DNA of 64,000 nucleotides from Janthinobacterium lividum (lineage in GTDB: Bacteria > Pseudomonadota > Gammaproteobacteria > Burkholderiales > Burkholderiaceae_D): NCBI RefSeq assembly GCF_011601275.1, contig NZ_JAAOLY010000009.1:203578-267577 (forward strand), given 5' to 3'. Made by a program: the position numbers and the translations under genes. This document shows positions 57,000 through 64,000 of the stretch, in pieces (the stretch's first letter is position 1; each line of letters begins with the position of its first letter). The notes beneath the pieces were generated by a model that was given only the letters and a program-made list of their open reading frames with translations, had not been told where the DNA came from and did not search any database.

Positions 57000-57769
57000 T
57001 GTTGATCCTCTTTTGGTATGAATATCTTGCGTTTGCCGTGGTCGATGATCTCGATAGGGTGGCCCAGGTAGTCGCCAAGGATGGACGCCTGCATCACGTC
57101 CGCCACGGGACCGGCCAGCCAGCCGCCGTCGCCCATCAGCAGCAGCGCGTGGGTCGAGACGCTGTGCGCCAGGTTCAGGTCATGCCCCACCATGACCACG
57201 GTTTTATTCTGTTCGCGGCACAGCCTGGCCAGCAGGCCCATGACGCTGACCTGGTGCGCCAGGTCCAGCGCGTTGGCTGGTTCGTCGAGCAGCAGCAAGG
57301 GCGTATCCTGCGCCAGCATGGCGGCGATCGCCACGCGCTGGCGTTCGCCGCCGGACAGGCTGCGCACGTCGCGCTCGGCCAGGTGCTCCACTTCCATCGA
57401 GGCCAGCGCCGCCAGGGCGATGCGCTGGTCGTCGCTGCCTTCCCAATAGTGATTGTCGTGATACGGGTGGCGTGCCGACAGCACCGTTTCGATGACGCGG
57501 TACGAGAACGCATCATGCCGCGCCTGCGCCAGGAAGGCCCGTTCCCGGGCCAGCTCTTCCAATGGCCAGTCGATCAGGGCGCGGCCCTGTATCGTCACGT
57601 GGCCGGCATCGGGTTCGCGCAAGCCGGCCAGGGTGCGCAGCAAAGTGCTTTTGCCGGCGCCATTACGGCCGATCACGCTCCAGCATTCCCCATCCCTGAT
57701 TTGCCAGATGAGGTTTTCCACGAGGGAGCGCGTGCCCGCCTTCAAGCCGAGTTGGTAGGTGCGGATCAT
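56996..57769 (-). CDS. btuD: Vitamin B12 ABC transporter ATP-binding protein BtuD
   Basis: ATPase of the corrinoid importer, 257 residues: Walker A GRNGAGKSTLL, Q-loop region AFLAQARHDAF, signature LSGGERQRVAIA, Walker B LLLLDEPANALD and switch His (VMVGHDLN). The family covers iron-siderophore and B12 importers; B12 is assigned from the operon. Confidence 0.93.
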   Translation of the reverse strand: MIRTYQLGLKAGTRSLVENLIWQIRDGECWSVIGRNGAGKSTLLRTLAGLREPDAGHVTIQGRALIDWPLEELARERAFLAQARHDAFSYRVIETVLSARHPYHDNHYWEGSDDQRIALAALASMEVEHLAERDVRSLSGGERQRVAIAAMLAQDTPLLLLDEPANALDLAHQVSVMGLLARLCREQNKTVVMVGHDLNLAHSVSTHALLLMGDGGWLAGPVADVMQASILGDYLGHPIEIIDHGKRKIFIPKEDQQ

Positions 57770-57776
57770 GCTCTTT

Positions 57777-58802
57777 TCATCCCCTGCGCAAGCGGTGCAA
57801 TTGGTACAGGAAGACGGGCGCGCCTATCATGGCTGTCACCACGCCGACGGGCAACTGCAATGGCGCCAGCACGGTGCGCGCCAAGGTATCGGCCAGTACG
57901 AGGAAAGTGCCGCCGGCCAGTGCGGCGGCGGGGATCAGCAGGCGGTGGTCGGGGCCACAGGCAAAACGCAGCGCATGCGGCACGATCAGGCCGACGAAAC
58001 CCACGCTGCCGGCGCTGGTGACGGCGCTGGCCGTGAGCAGGCCGGAACAGAAGAACAGTCCCTTGCGCAGGGCGCCCACGCGCACGCCCAGCGTGCTGGC
58101 CGCTTCCGCGTGCAACGCCATGACGTTCAGCGAGCGCGCGCAGCGCAAGGCAAAGATCATGGCGCCGGCCAGGACCAGCCACGGCATCAGCCGCGCGGGT
58201 GCGCCGGACAGGTCGCCGATCATCCAGAACACCATGCTGCGCAAGCGGCTTTCCGGGGCGATGGACAGCATCAGGGTGACGATGGCCATGCAGGCCGAGG
58301 CCAGGATCACGCCCGTCAGCAGCAAGAGCGAGGCGCCGCCTTCGGCCGCCGTGCCGCCGCGCAGGTCGCGCCGGGCAAAGAAGTACAGCAGCATGGACAC
58401 GCCGACGGCGCCGGCAAAGGCGGCCGCGTCGACGACCCACAGCGCGCACATGAACAGCAGCGCGGCCAGCGCGCCAACGGAGGCGCCGGCGGAAATGCCC
58501 AGCACATACGGATCGGCCAGGGGATTGCGCAGCAGCGCCTGCATCATCAGGCCGGCCAGCGACAGCGCCGCGCCGGTGACAAAGGCGGTCAGCGCGCGGC
58601 CCAGGCGCAAATCGAGCAGGGTGGCGGCGAGGGTGTCGGTCTTGCCCTGTATGACATGGAGCAGGGCGGAAGGCAGGTCGGCGAGCGGAATCGCGATCGA
58701 GCCGATCATGCCGGAGAAAATCAGGCTGGCAATCGCGCACACGATCAGCACCGTGAGGATCACGGTGGCGCGGTGGCGCATATTGCGGAAAAATGGGTGC
58801 AT
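57777..58802 (-). CDS. btuC: Vitamin B12 ABC transporter permease BtuC
   Basis: FecCD-family permease of 341 residues with about ten helices; signatures LRLGRALTAFVTGAALSLAG, MMQALLRNPLADPYVLGIS, SAGSVGFVGLIVPHALR and the C-terminal PVGVVTAMIGAPVFLYQL are present. ATG at 58802 follows AAGG at six bases. Located directly behind btuB, before btuD. Confidence 0.94.
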   Translation of the reverse strand: MHPFFRNMRHRATVILTVLIVCAIASLIFSGMIGSIAIPLADLPSALLHVIQGKTDTLAATLLDLRLGRALTAFVTGAALSLAGLMMQALLRNPLADPYVLGISAGASVGALAALLFMCALWVVDAAAFAGAVGVSMLLYFFARRDLRGGTAAEGGASLLLLTGVILASACMAIVTLMLSIAPESRLRSMVFWMIGDLSGAPARLMPWLVLAGAMIFALRCARSLNVMALHAEAASTLGVRVGALRKGLFFCSGLLTASAVTSAGSVGFVGLIVPHALRFACGPDHRLLIPAAALAGGTFLVLADTLARTVLAPLQLPVGVVTAMIGAPVFLYQLHRLRRG

Positions 58803-58891
58803 GTACTGCCTTAAAAACGGGGACTGCAGAACTGCATCTGCGGGCGATGACAACAATGCCATCGCCCGCAGCTTACATCATTACTACGTGC

Positions 58892-60763
58892 TTATTTCAT
58901 GCCGTAGCGCACACCGACGAAGACTTTCGAGCCTGGTGTCGCGTAGAAGCGGGCCAGTTCGTAGTCCTTGTTGGCGATATTGTTCCAGCGTGCCAGCACC
59001 GACCAGTCGCGGGCGAACTGGTAGGTGGCGTACAGATTGACCAGGCCATAGCCGCCCAGGACGTTCTTGTTGGCGGCATCGTCGAAACGCTTGCCCGACA
59101 GCTGCCATTCGGCGCCCGAGGTCAGCGCGCCCAGCGTGTAGTCGACGGCGAAGTTGGCATGCTTCTTGGCGCGGCGTACCAGTTGCTTGTCCTTGGTTTC
59201 ATCGCGTGGATCTTGCAGGTCGATGTTGCCGCTGACGTTGAACGCGCCGAACTTGCGTGCGCCCGCGATCGTCAGGCCTTCCAGCAGCGCCTTGTTGACG
59301 TTGTAGGCGCAGCCGTAGCCTGTGAACAGCGGATCGGGACAAGGCGAGGTATTGACCAGCAGGTCGGTGACCTTGTTGTGGTAGTAGCTGGCGCTCAGTT
59401 TCGACACGCCGTCGTCGTAACGCAGACCCACTTCGACGTTGCGGCCCTGTTCCGGCTTGTTCGTCGCCAGGCCATAGCCCGGGTAGTACAGTTCATTGAA
59501 GGTCGGTGCGCGGAAGCTGGTGCCGTAGCTGGCGCTGGCGCGCAGTGCGTTGGTGATGCGGTAGCCGTAGGCGACGCTGCCCGTGTTGTGCGTGCCGAAT
59601 GCGGAACTGTCGTCACTGCGGCCGCTGATGTTGAACAGATGCGCGCCGCGCACCATGTTGTACGCCGCTGCGAAGGACTTGGTATGGCGTGCGCCCGTGA
59701 CTTCCGGCGTGCTGCTCGACGTGACGTCTTCATCGCGGTAGCTGGCCAGCAGCTGCAGGTTGTCGCGTCCGATGCGGATGTCGTTCTGCCAGGTGATATC
59801 GGTCTGCTTGGTGTCGATCTGGCTCTTGCCCCACGAGTCGGCGCTGCTGTCGTCGCCCGACTTGTCGCGTGCTTCCGCATAACGCAGTTCGCTGGTCCAG
59901 TTGGGCAGGAATTCGTTCTTCGTGAAGACCGAAATGTTTTCCAGTTTCTGGTTGCTGCGCGCATCGTAGCCAGGACCCGCGTCGTACTGGGCTTTCAGCT
60001 TGCTGTTCAACAGGACCAGGCCGACTTCATGGCCCTTGGCCATCTGATAGCCGAACTGGCCGCTGAAGCTTTCCTTGTCGTAGCCGTCTTTGTCCGGATT
60101 GTAGGTGTACTCAGGCGATGCACCGACCTTCGAAGCCGAGAAGCCATCCGATTTTTCCTTGCCAGCCGCCAGCGCATAGCTGAAGCTGTTCGGACCGCCG
60201 GTGGAACCTGCCACCTGGGCTTCGACCTGGCGCGTGTTGTTGCTGCCGTAACCGGCGAAAGCAGAGACGCGCGTGGCGCCGTCGCCTTTCTTCGTGAAGA
60301 TCTGGATCACGCCGCCGATGGCGTCCGCACCGTACATGGTGCTCAGTGGGCCGTAGACGATTTCAATGTGGTCGATGCTGGAAAGGGGCAGGGCGCTCCA
60401 GTTGGCCGTACCCAGGGTGGACGAACCAATGCGCACGCCGTCAACCAGCACGATATTCTGGTTGCTGTTCGCGCCGCGAATGAAGACGCTGGCCGCGGTG
60501 CCTGCGCCGCCGTTGCGCGCCACTTCGATGCCGCGTTGTTTTTGCAGCAGGTCGACAATCGAGCTGGCGCCCGAGCGCGTGATGTCGTCCGAGCTGATGG
60601 TCTGCGTATCGCTCAATACTTCGCTCAGGTGCTGCGGGTAGCGGCTGGCGGTGACGACGACGGGATCGAAGGTGTCTGGCGTGGCTTGGGCGAAAGCGGC
60701 AGGCGCGGCAATGGCTAGCGCGAGCGACGTGAGCGCCGCGTGGCGGGAAACAGCATGGGTCAT
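58892..60763 (-). CDS. btuB: TonB-dependent vitamin B12 receptor BtuB
   Basis: Outer-membrane corrinoid receptor, 623-residue precursor. Signal peptide to AAPAAFAQA, TonB-box-like DPVVVTASR, plug domain with SGASSIVDLLQKQRGIEV, VFIRGANSNQNIVLVDGVRI and IEIVYGPLSTMYGADAIGGVIQIFTKK, then a 22-strand barrel ending in an aromatic-rich strand (VFVGVRYGMK). A cobalamin riboswitch lies in its leader, which supports B12 as substrate. Frames extending upstream to 61051 run through the riboswitch and were rejected. First gene of the ten-gene operon. Confidence 0.95.
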   Translation of the reverse strand: MTHAVSRHAALTSLALAIAAPAAFAQATPDTFDPVVVTASRYPQHLSEVLSDTQTISSDDITRSGASSIVDLLQKQRGIEVARNGGAGTAASVFIRGANSNQNIVLVDGVRIGSSTLGTANWSALPLSSIDHIEIVYGPLSTMYGADAIGGVIQIFTKKGDGATRVSAFAGYGSNNTRQVEAQVAGSTGGPNSFSYALAAGKEKSDGFSASKVGASPEYTYNPDKDGYDKESFSGQFGYQMAKGHEVGLVLLNSKLKAQYDAGPGYDARSNQKLENISVFTKNEFLPNWTSELRYAEARDKSGDDSSADSWGKSQIDTKQTDITWQNDIRIGRDNLQLLASYRDEDVTSSSTPEVTGARHTKSFAAAYNMVRGAHLFNISGRSDDSSAFGTHNTGSVAYGYRITNALRASASYGTSFRAPTFNELYYPGYGLATNKPEQGRNVEVGLRYDDGVSKLSASYYHNKVTDLLVNTSPCPDPLFTGYGCAYNVNKALLEGLTIAGARKFGAFNVSGNIDLQDPRDETKDKQLVRRAKKHANFAVDYTLGALTSGAEWQLSGKRFDDAANKNVLGGYGLVNLYATYQFARDWSVLARWNNIANKDYELARFYATPGSKVFVGVRYGMK

Positions 60764-60904
60764 GATAATTTTCAGTAAGTAATATGCAACCAGCCGACGT
60801 CCCCGTAGGCCAGATTGAACAGAAGTGGGAACTGAAGATGACGATCGAAGATGGCCACAGGAGCCATTCGGATCGCGAACATCCCCGTTCGCACACTTCC
60901 ACCT

Positions 60905-61120
60905 GTCCTGGCCGGTATCCGGGCTGGCAAGTGCGGCTATCCCACCTTCCCATGCTCGATGATTGCAAGCACAGTGGTTGTCAGAGATAGCTTGTCGCCC
61001 GCATCCTGTCGGGAGGGGCGACACTTGCTTACCGTTGCGGGGGCAGCACACGTTCGCCGCGAGCGCGGCATCGTGTTTCCCGTTTAACTGCGCTCATGGA
61101 CATGAACGCGGGCACCAAAA
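60905..61120 (-). ncRNA. Cobalamin riboswitch upstream of btuB
   Basis: Read on the minus strand, the conserved elements occur in order: TTTTGGTGCCCGC entry (61111-61120), ACGGGAA, the B12-box-like GCTGCCCCCGCAACGGTAAG (61028-61047), CCACTG (60972-60977), GGGAAGGTGGG (about 60941-60951) and the closing GCC...GGATACCGGCC (to about 60911). The element sits 140 bases before the btuB ATG and should repress the import/assembly operon when AdoCbl is plentiful. A GGCC...ACAGG / CCTGTGGCC pairing downstream could be part of the expression platform. Confidence 0.93.
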
Positions 61121-61127
61121 CCCCGCC

Positions 61128-61156
61128 ATTATACGTGCAGCGGACGTGGACTGAAA
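61128..61156 (-). promoter_or_regulatory. Candidate promoter of the riboswitch-btuB operon
   Basis: TATAAT on the minus strand (61128-61133), just upstream of the riboswitch; a weak TTTCAG -35 at 17 bases (61151-61156). Placement fits a transcript that begins with the riboswitch. Confidence 0.6.
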
Positions 61157-61178
61157 TGGCTGGCTGGACGATTCGATA

Positions 61179-61733
61179 TCAGAAATCGACGACGACCGTC
61201 GCACCGTAGGCGATTTTATGGGCGGAACGGGCGGCCAGCAGGGCCGTTTCCTCGAGTGGCAGCCGCGCTTGCAGTGCCGACAGCAGGCGGATGGTGCCCG
61301 CATGGCAGATGATGATCGCCGTTTCGTGTTGTTCGCGCAACAGATCACCTAAAAACGCATCGACGCGGGCGGCCATCGCCAGCACATTCTCGCCCCCGCC
61401 GGGGCGGTACCAGGCCAGGTCGGCCGCCCAGGCATCGATTTCCACGCGCGCAATTGCGTGCCAGGGCTGCATTTCCCAGGCGCCAAAATCCATTTCGGCC
61501 AGCCGCGCGTCAAGGTGCAGGGCGCTGGATGGCAAGTCTTGCGCCAATGCTGACGCCAGATTGGCGCAGCGGCGCAGTGGACTGGCGTAAAGCGGAACGC
61601 CGGCCGGTAAAGTCGCTTGCAGGCTGGCGCGCACGGTGGCCATTTCGTGCGGCGCCACCGCCACGTCGCTGCGGCCATAGCAGGTGCCGCTGGTCACCTG
61701 CGGCGTGGGGTGGCGAACGAGGATCAGGCGCAT
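61179..61733 (-). CDS. cobC: Alpha-ribazole-5'-phosphate phosphatase CobC (histidine phosphatase)
   Basis: Histidine-phosphatase-superfamily protein of 184 residues: LILVRHPTPQ with the phosphohistidine, CYGRSDV, SPLRRCANLA and the second-half CHAGTIR motif. In cobalamin loci this family removes phosphate from alpha-ribazole phosphate or adenosylcobalamin phosphate. Seven bases after cobS; followed by the riboswitch region. Confidence 0.88.
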   Translation of the reverse strand: MRLILVRHPTPQVTSGTCYGRSDVAVAPHEMATVRASLQATLPAGVPLYASPLRRCANLASALAQDLPSSALHLDARLAEMDFGAWEMQPWHAIARVEIDAWAADLAWYRPGGGENVLAMAARVDAFLGDLLREQHETAIIICHAGTIRLLSALQARLPLEETALLAARSAHKIAYGATVVVDF

Positions 61734-61739
61734 GCTTGT

Positions 61740-62546
61740 TCAGTAGAAGCGCAATGGAGGCTGGAAGCTGGAAAGAATGGCCAGGTAAATCGCTACTTCC
61801 GCCACCTGCTGCACGGCACCGAGGCAGTCGCCCGTATAGCCTTGCAGGCGGCGCTGGCATTTGCGGCCCAGCCAGAATGCGGCCGCTGCCGCCGCCACGA
61901 TGGCAAAGACCAGCGTGGCCCAATAGAATATTCCCAGCAGGCCGCAGACGATGGCGGGTAGCAGACCACAGACGGCGGCGATGATGAATTCTCCCGTGGT
62001 CATCTCCTGCGCCATCGGCTTGGCCTTGCCTTCATCGCGTGCATAATCCATGACCCAGATCAGCGAGACGGCGGCCAGGCGCGAAAGCGGATGGGCGATG
62101 AACAAGGTTGCCACCACCGTGGCAGGCGGCAGCGAAACGAGCGCCGCGCATTTGATGGCCAGCAGGCACAGGATGCCGATGGCGCCATACGCGCCGATGC
62201 GCGAATCCTTCATGATTTCCAGCACCCGCTCGCGCGTCAGGCCGCCGCCAAAGCCGTCGCACATGTCGGCGAAGCCGTCTTCATGAAAGGCGCCCGTCAG
62301 GTAAATGCCGGCGGCGACGGCCAGCAGCACGGCCACCGCCGAAGGCAAGAGCCAACTGGCCAGCAGATACACGGCGCCGGAAATGGACGCCACCACGACG
62401 CCGACCAATGGAAAGTAGCGCGAAGCGTGCTGCAGCCAGACTGGCTGGAAGCCCACCCAGTGCGGGATGGGCAGGCGCGTGAAGAACTGCAGCGCGATGA
62501 AGAAAAGGCGGCACTGGTGGATGGCGGCGGAAACGGGATTGGCCAT
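61740..62546 (-). CDS. cobS: Adenosylcobinamide-GDP ribazoletransferase CobS
   Basis: Inner-membrane cobalamin synthase joining AdoCbi-GDP and alpha-ribazole (phosphate). The 268 residues have the N-terminal LQFFTRLPIPH, the catalytic DGFADMCDGFGGG region (about 85-97) and MKDSRIGAYGAIG, with roughly six membrane helices. Start ATG 62546 gives the normal N-terminus, four bases after cobT. Confidence 0.95.
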   Translation of the reverse strand: MANPVSAAIHQCRLFFIALQFFTRLPIPHWVGFQPVWLQHASRYFPLVGVVVASISGAVYLLASWLLPSAVAVLLAVAAGIYLTGAFHEDGFADMCDGFGGGLTRERVLEIMKDSRIGAYGAIGILCLLAIKCAALVSLPPATVVATLFIAHPLSRLAAVSLIWVMDYARDEGKAKPMAQEMTTGEFIIAAVCGLLPAIVCGLLGIFYWATLVFAIVAAAAAAFWLGRKCQRRLQGYTGDCLGAVQQVAEVAIYLAILSSFQPPLRFY

Positions 62547-62550
62547 GGTT

Positions 62551-63591
62551 TTAGTCTGGCGTGGACTTTTCGCTGACCTGGGCCGAGGCAAACGTCGCCA
62601 TTTCGCGCATGAAATTGACGGCCGCGTGCAGCAGCGGCAAGGCCAGCGCCGAACCCGTGCCTTCACCTAGGCGCAAATCGAGCTGCAGCAGTGGACGCGC
62701 GCCCAGGCTGGCCAGCAACTGGCGGTGGCCGTTTTCATCGGAGCAGTGCGAAAACACGCAGTAATCGAGGATGGCCGGCTGTAAACGGGCTGCCACCAGC
62801 AAAGCGCTGCTGACGATGAAGCCGTCGATCAGCAAAATCATGCGCCGTTCGGCCGCTTTGAGCATGGCGCCTGCCATCATGGCGATCTCGAAACCGCCAA
62901 AGGTGGCCAGCACGTCGAGCGGCTCGTTGACTGCCGCATGATGGGCGACAGCCGCTTCGATCACCTGCTGCTTGTGGAGTACGCCTTCTTTCGACAGGCC
63001 GGTGCCGGCACCCACGCAGTCGGCGACCGATGTTTGCGTCAGCTTGTGCATCAGCGCGGCGGCGGACGTGGTGTTGCCAATGCCCATTTCGCCAAAGCCC
63101 AGCACATTGCCGTCCAGGGTGGCGACCAAGTCCATGCCCGCCTGCATGGCGGCCAGACATTGTTCCTGGCTCATGGCGGGTTCTTTGGCAAAGTTGCGGG
63201 TGCCGGGGCCTTGCTTGCGATCTAGCAAGCCGTCGCGCGGGCCGAAATCGTGGTTCACGCCGGCGTCTACTATATATAGGACGCAATCTGCCTGGCGGGC
63301 GAAGACATTGATGGCGGCGCCGTTGCCGAGGAAGTTCTCCACCATTTGCCAGGTCACACTTTGCGGGTAGGCGGAAATGCCTTCGGCGACGACGCCATGG
63401 TCGGCCGCGAAAACGATGATGGCAGGCTGGTGCAATGCCAGTTGCGTGCTTTGCTGGATCAGGCCGATCTGATGGGCCAGGGTTTCCAGCATGCCGAGGC
63501 TGCCCAGCGGCTTGGTCTTGCTATTGATGGCATGTTCGAGGGCGCTGGCCAATGTTGCGTTGGCGGTCGGTGAAATGTGTGGGATAGGCAT
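62551..63591 (-). CDS. cobT: Nicotinate-nucleotide-dimethylbenzimidazole phosphoribosyltransferase CobT
   Basis: Activates the lower ligand base (dimethylbenzimidazole or analogue) to the alpha-ribotide. The 346 residues contain KPLGSLGMLE, FAADHGVVAEG, GEMGIGNTTSAAA, GAGTGLSKEGV and the catalytic Glu in RLGEGTGSALA. First gene of the minus-strand cobTSC group; no riboswitch is visible before it. Confidence 0.96.
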   Translation of the reverse strand: MPIPHISPTANATLASALEHAINSKTKPLGSLGMLETLAHQIGLIQQSTQLALHQPAIIVFAADHGVVAEGISAYPQSVTWQMVENFLGNGAAINVFARQADCVLYIVDAGVNHDFGPRDGLLDRKQGPGTRNFAKEPAMSQEQCLAAMQAGMDLVATLDGNVLGFGEMGIGNTTSAAALMHKLTQTSVADCVGAGTGLSKEGVLHKQQVIEAAVAHHAAVNEPLDVLATFGGFEIAMMAGAMLKAAERRMILLIDGFIVSSALLVAARLQPAILDYCVFSHCSDENGHRQLLASLGARPLLQLDLRLGEGTGSALALPLLHAAVNFMREMATFASAQVSEKSTPD

Positions 63592-63671
63592 GGGAATCTA
63601 TATGGATGAGGCAGGGTATGGTTGGCACTACGATATCACACAGCAATATTTGCCCAGATGCAAATTAGCGC

Positions 63672-63700
63672 TTGCGGGTCGCGCAGGGCAGGGCTATAAT
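63672..63700 (+). promoter_or_regulatory. Candidate rRNA operon promoter P1
   Basis: TTGCGG (63672-63677), 17-base spacer, TATAAT (63695-63700), followed by a C-rich discriminator (TCGCCCCC), the GC-rich feature typical of stringently controlled rRNA promoters. Divergent from cobT. Confidence 0.6.
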
Positions 63701-63759
63701 TCGCCCCCTCGCTGAACGACGCATGCAAATGCCAAGTAAAGCAGGGTGAAAAAAGAAGG

Positions 63760-63788
63760 TTGACGAAATGCTGCAAACGCTTCATACT
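63760..63788 (+). promoter_or_regulatory. Candidate rRNA operon promoter P2
   Basis: TTGACG (63760-63765), 17-base spacer, CATACT (63783-63788), about 90 bases downstream of the first promoter, a tandem arrangement usual for rrn operons. Confidence 0.55.
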
Positions 63789-63799
63789 CTTCCTTCTTC

Positions 63800-64000
63800 G
63801 CAGCTGACAAACACAACGCTTTGTCGATAGCGCGAGAGTAGTAAATAAGCAGTGCCGAATACAGTTCTTTAAAAATTAACAGTCGATAAGTGTGGGCATT
63901 TGATGTAGTGCAGCGATGATCTTCGGATTGTCGTAATACTTAAAATATCAAATGTTCACAAGAAATAATGAAATAGGCGCTACGAAAGTAGTGGCCTGTC
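63800..64000 (+). other. rRNA operon leader (16S gene lies beyond the window)
   Basis: Contains a boxA-like antitermination element, GTTCTTTAAAAA (63864-63875), the ATTAACAGTCGATAAGTGTGGGC segment characteristic of Burkholderiales 16S leaders, a perfect 8-bp inverted repeat CATTTGAT (63897-63904)/ATCAAATG (63947-63954), and a hairpin with GAAA loop at 63975-63997. The mature 16S start is not reached. Confidence 0.85.

Noticed and set aside
58793..60718. Open frame of 641 codons on the plus strand
   Set aside because: Complementary to btuB, whose plug and barrel motifs are clear; no ribosome-binding site or family match.
60764..61051. N-terminal extension of BtuB to 61051
   Set aside because: It would translate through the cobalamin riboswitch and hide the signal peptide that begins at 60763.
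1..64000. CRISPR arrays, tRNA genes, complete insertion sequences or prophage
   Set aside because: No regularly spaced repeats, cloverleaf sequences, transposase or phage structural genes were recognised anywhere in the window.

Overview
The window is high-GC DNA from a betaproteobacterium, most likely Oxalobacteraceae (Janthinobacterium/Massilia/Duganella type). This rests on the complete division and cell-wall (dcw) cluster in the betaproteobacterial order, the lpxC-dciA-secA-argJ and pilC-pilD-coaE-zapD-yacG neighbourhoods, a Bordetella/Neisseria-type porin and the rrn-leader type at the right edge. No database search was possible; assignments rest on motifs, length and gene order.

Left part (1-15,000). 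ftsY (minus) is followed by a MerR-family regulator that keeps the motifs of adenosylcobalamin light sensors (Wx9EH and ExHxxG). Divergent from it is a tightly packed eight-gene operon (2397-9330): flavin amine oxidase, DUF1365, cyclopropane-fatty-acid synthase, chalcone-isomerase-like protein, GPH-type MFS transporter, DUF3833 lipoprotein, SDR and SnoaL-like protein. It looks like a light- or singlet-oxygen-responsive membrane-lipid modification system. Next come about 970 bases without a convincing gene, a porin with tandem 3' hairpins, a small exported protein, a convergent orphan thiamine-diphosphate enzyme, and the RNase P RNA gene.

Centre (14,405-32,400). An AT-rich spacer carries a promoter and four 10-bp-phased MraZ boxes in front of mraZ-rsmH-ftsL-ftsI-murE-murF-mraY-murD-ftsW-murG-murC-ddl-ftsQ-ftsA-ftsZ. 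These genes are nearly all overlapping or abutting, and they end at a strong terminator.

32,500-50,700. Between ftsZ and lpxC sit a peroxiredoxin, a divergent methyltransferase/XRE-regulator pair and an EamA transporter. Then follow lpxC, dciA, secA, argJ, a DUF815 ATPase and mutT, a FitAB-like toxin-antitoxin pair with an unusual toxin active site, and on the minus strand pilC-pilD-coaE-zapD-yacG without an adjacent pilB. A DHA2 multidrug transporter and a lipoprotein follow. Two REP-like palindromes lie between convergent genes.

50,726-63,591 (minus). This is a cobalamin import and late-assembly locus: cobT-cobS-cobC, then a cobalamin riboswitch, then btuB-btuC-btuD-cobO-cobU-cbiB-cobD-btuF-(signal-less btuF-like)-cobQ. 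No corrin-ring genes are present here, which suggests uptake and remodelling of corrinoids, or ring synthesis encoded elsewhere. Its product, adenosylcobalamin, is the chromophore predicted for the regulator at the left end. The window closes in the promoter and leader of an rRNA operon whose 16S gene lies just outside.
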